A stretch of 5,437 nt of DNA from Candidatus Gastranaerophilales bacterium (GTDB taxonomy: Bacteria > Cyanobacteriota > Vampirovibrionia > Gastranaerophilales > Gastranaerophilaceae), in NCBI GenBank assembly GCA_905235825.1, contig CAJONH010000181.1:1-5437 (forward strand), read 5' to 3'. A program made the translations under genes and the position numbers. Below are positions 3,601-5,437 of this stretch, piece after piece. The notes under the pieces were generated by a model, which did not search any database, was not told the DNA's origin, and worked only from the letters and a program-made list of their open reading frames with translations. Within the stretch, counting starts at the first letter, position 1; every line of letters begins with the position of its first letter.

Positions 3601-5437
3601 ATGAAAATAAACAAAATGACACTTGCCGCCTTATTAACAATAGGTTTATTAGCAAGTACAAATGCAGGTTTTTCGCAAGAAACAACCGTGAACGATAATT
3701 CCGGCGAATTATTGGCAGCCTGCCCTCTGTCCGGATGTAAAAAACACGACAATAATTGCACAAAACATAAAAAGGCTGACTGCAATACTTGTGCTCCAAT
3801 TACAAGTGATTGCAATCAATGTCCGCCTTTAGCACAATGTCCTGTTCCTTCGACACCTGCTTGTGCAAGTTGTGCAGGACTTAATGACGGTAAAAAGTTT
3901 GAACAGCAGGTTTATGCGTATCCTAATGCAATCTATGGACATAATCAGGTTGTAGGTGAAAGAAACAACGGATTATTTTTAGGCGATGATTCCGATAACG
4001 GATTTAGAGGTGTGCCTGTTGCAGAAGCTCCGATGTCAACAACATGCGGATGTGAAGATGGAAGTATGACAGGTGCAGCAGCTCCGTTGCCATGTTTAAA
4101 TGATATTCCCAATTCTTTTGGTATCCCTGTAGATAGAAATCCTTCTAATTTGGATGGTGCAGGATGTCCTGTTCAAATACATACAAATACAAGTATGGAT
4201 GCTGTAAAAAGGACTATTGAACCCTTTATGTATACTCCGTCAGGTTCAATAACAGGTGGTGCCGCTCCTATCGGAAGTTATTATCCTGATGTTCCAGAAG
4301 GCTACTGGGCAAGCTGTGATATTAATACTTTAACAGCTAACAGTATTTTAGACGGTTATCCCGACAGAACATTTAAACCAAATATGCCGATTTCAAGAGC
4401 GGAAATGGCTACAATGGCAGTAAAAGGATTAAATTTATCAGATACTTGCAGAAGTGCTTCTACAATGTTTAAAGATGTCCCTTCAAATCACTGGGCAAAC
4501 AGAACTATTGCTCAAGCTGTTGAAAACGGTTTAATGACAGGATATCCCAATAATACATTTAAGCCCGATCAATCTTTATCAAGAGCAGAAGCGTTTGCTA
4601 TTATGGCAAAAGGTATTAATTGTCCTATGGATGAATGTAAAGCGGAAAATATTTTAAGTCAATATGCTGACGGTAATACTGTTCCTTCATGGGCAAAAAT
4701 ACCCGTAGCAAAAGTATTGGAATCAGGCGGTATGACTGATTTCCCATCGCCTAACAATATTTCTCCTAATCGTGATGCAAGCCGTGCCGAAGTTGCTTCT
4801 ATGTTGGAAAATGTAAGAATTTCTCTCGGTTACAGTAATGAAAGAATGGCTGACAACGATTGTGCTTGTGCTCCAAAACAAGCATACTTCCAAAATGAAG
4901 AAATAGTTAAAATACCTACGCTTCAATTAACATTTACAGATGAAATCAGTGCAAAATCAGCACATATCGGCGACAGATTTATGGCTAAAACACTTGATGA
5001 AGTTACAATAGGCGGTCAAAGATTTCCCGCAGGTTCAAATGTATTCGGTAAAGTAGTTGAAGTTGTAAGACCTACAAAAAATTGTCAGGGTGCTATAAAA
5101 TTATCGTTTAATGAAATTAAAAACGGTAAATGTAAAGCTCAATTACCTAACCAAATTTTAACTGCTCAAGTTAATAAAATCAAAAAACCGAACGGTTTTG
5201 CAAGACTTATTGAATTTCCGTTCACCTGGACAGGCGGTTTATTAGGTAACGTAGGAAGAACAGTCGGCGGTGCAATCGTAAGTGCAAGTAATGCCGTTGA
5301 ACAAACTGTTTCAGGTATTGGTGTAGGTACGGGTGAAATATTCCAAGGTCAGTTCCGTGCCGCAGGAAGAAGCTATGTTGATGTAGGTAAAGCTATCATA
5401 ACTGCTCCTGTAGATGCAACAAGAACTGTTTTATCCG
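3601..5437 (+). CDS. Exported cysteine-rich protein with three SLH domains, 3' end outside the window
   Basis: An envelope protein of at least 612 residues; the frame is open to the right edge. Residues 1-22 are a signal peptide (KINK, hydrophobic core, cleavage likely after TNA). Residues 41-91 hold ten cysteines, including CxxC pairs at 61/64, 71/74 and 88/91. A low-complexity Asn/Gly/Pro region (93-225) follows. Three SLH domains come next, at about 226-274, 290-337 and 353-405, each keeping the SRAE core and two keeping GYP plus TFKP. SLH domains bind pyruvylated wall polymers. Residues about 438-525 look like a small beta domain with GDRFMAKT and GGQRFPAGSNVFGKVVEV. Residues 543-612 are Gly/Ala-rich and amphipathic without a clear transmembrane helix. 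There are 22 cysteines in all. AGGAGG at 3591-3596 sets the start. Unlike cyanobacterial SLH porins, no OprB barrel is visible in the part seen. A tethering role is inferred; substrate and partners are unknown. Confidence 0.9.
   Translation, partial: MKINKMTLAALLTIGLLASTNAGFSQETTVNDNSGELLAACPLSGCKKHDNNCTKHKKADCNTCAPITSDCNQCPPLAQCPVPSTPACASCAGLNDGKKFEQQVYAYPNAIYGHNQVVGERNNGLFLGDDSDNGFRGVPVAEAPMSTTCGCEDGSMTGAAAPLPCLNDIPNSFGIPVDRNPSNLDGAGCPVQIHTNTSMDAVKRTIEPFMYTPSGSITGGAAPIGSYYPDVPEGYWASCDINTLTANSILDGYPDRTFKPNMPISRAEMATMAVKGLNLSDTCRSASTMFKDVPSNHWANRTIAQAVENGLMTGYPNNTFKPDQSLSRAEAFAIMAKGINCPMDECKAENILSQYADGNTVPSWAKIPVAKVLESGGMTDFPSPNNISPNRDASRAEVASMLENVRISLGYSNERMADNDCACAPKQAYFQNEEIVKIPTLQLTFTDEISAKSAHIGDRFMAKTLDEVTIGGQRFPAGSNVFGKVVEVVRPTKNCQGAIKLSFNEIKNGKCKAQLPNQILTAQVNKIKKPNGFARLIEFPFTWTGGLLGNVGRTVGGAIVSASNAVEQTVSGIGVGTGEIFQGQFRAAGRSYVDVGKAIITAPVDATRTVLS

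Noticed and set aside
3426..3815. 129- and 71-codon minus-strand frames over the SLH gene start
   Set aside because: Antisense to the signal peptide and Cys-rich head of the SLH protein; hydrophobic runs arise from AT-rich spacer DNA, with no ribosome site.
4723..4926. 67-codon minus-strand open frame
   Set aside because: Antisense to the third SLH domain and linker; no independent support.

Overview
The window looks like a chromosomal segment from a non-photosynthetic relative of the cyanobacteria, most plausibly a gut Melainabacteria/Vampirovibrionia (Gastranaerophilales-type) genome. Three things point there. The DNA is AT-rich, with heavy use of TTA leucine and AGA arginine codons. The response regulator reads as an ortholog of cyanobacterial RpaB (Ycf27). 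A secreted S-layer-homology (SLH) protein is present, a domain cyanobacteria use to tether the outer membrane to the cell wall. The taxonomic call is inference from protein resemblance and has not been searched.

Layout. Positions 1-1845 hold three genes on the minus strand, in transcription order: a LUD-domain protein (1845-1195), groES (1044-754) and the 5' part of groEL (688 to the window edge). A compact divergent promoter region (1846-1987) separates them from rpaB on the plus strand (1988-2737). rpaB ends in a strong symmetrical hairpin terminator (2756-2786) that also serves the convergent minus-strand gene for a small secreted NTF2-like protein (2841-3305). A 295-base divergent spacer (3306-3600), rich in inverted and direct repeats, leads into a large plus-strand gene for an exported, cysteine-rich, triple-SLH envelope protein. 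That gene runs off the right edge (3601 to 5437, at least 612 residues).

How the parts fit. GroES/GroEL is the general folding chamber. The LUD protein is a small family often linked to lactate or organic-acid oxidation, and its link to the chaperonins here is only positional. RpaB is the master stress regulator of the cyanobacterial lineage, and its own promoter carries a set of 10-base-spaced TGTAA-type boxes closely matching the known RpaB binding site (HLR1). This suggests autoregulation kept in a lineage without photosynthesis. The right half is devoted to the cell envelope: one small periplasmic protein and one large SLH protein whose message appears to carry a hairpin just before its ribosome binding site.

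No tRNA, rRNA, CRISPR array, insertion sequence or phage gene was seen. The most notable points are the HLR1-like array at the rpaB promoter, the unusual domain order of the SLH protein, and the leader hairpin in front of it.
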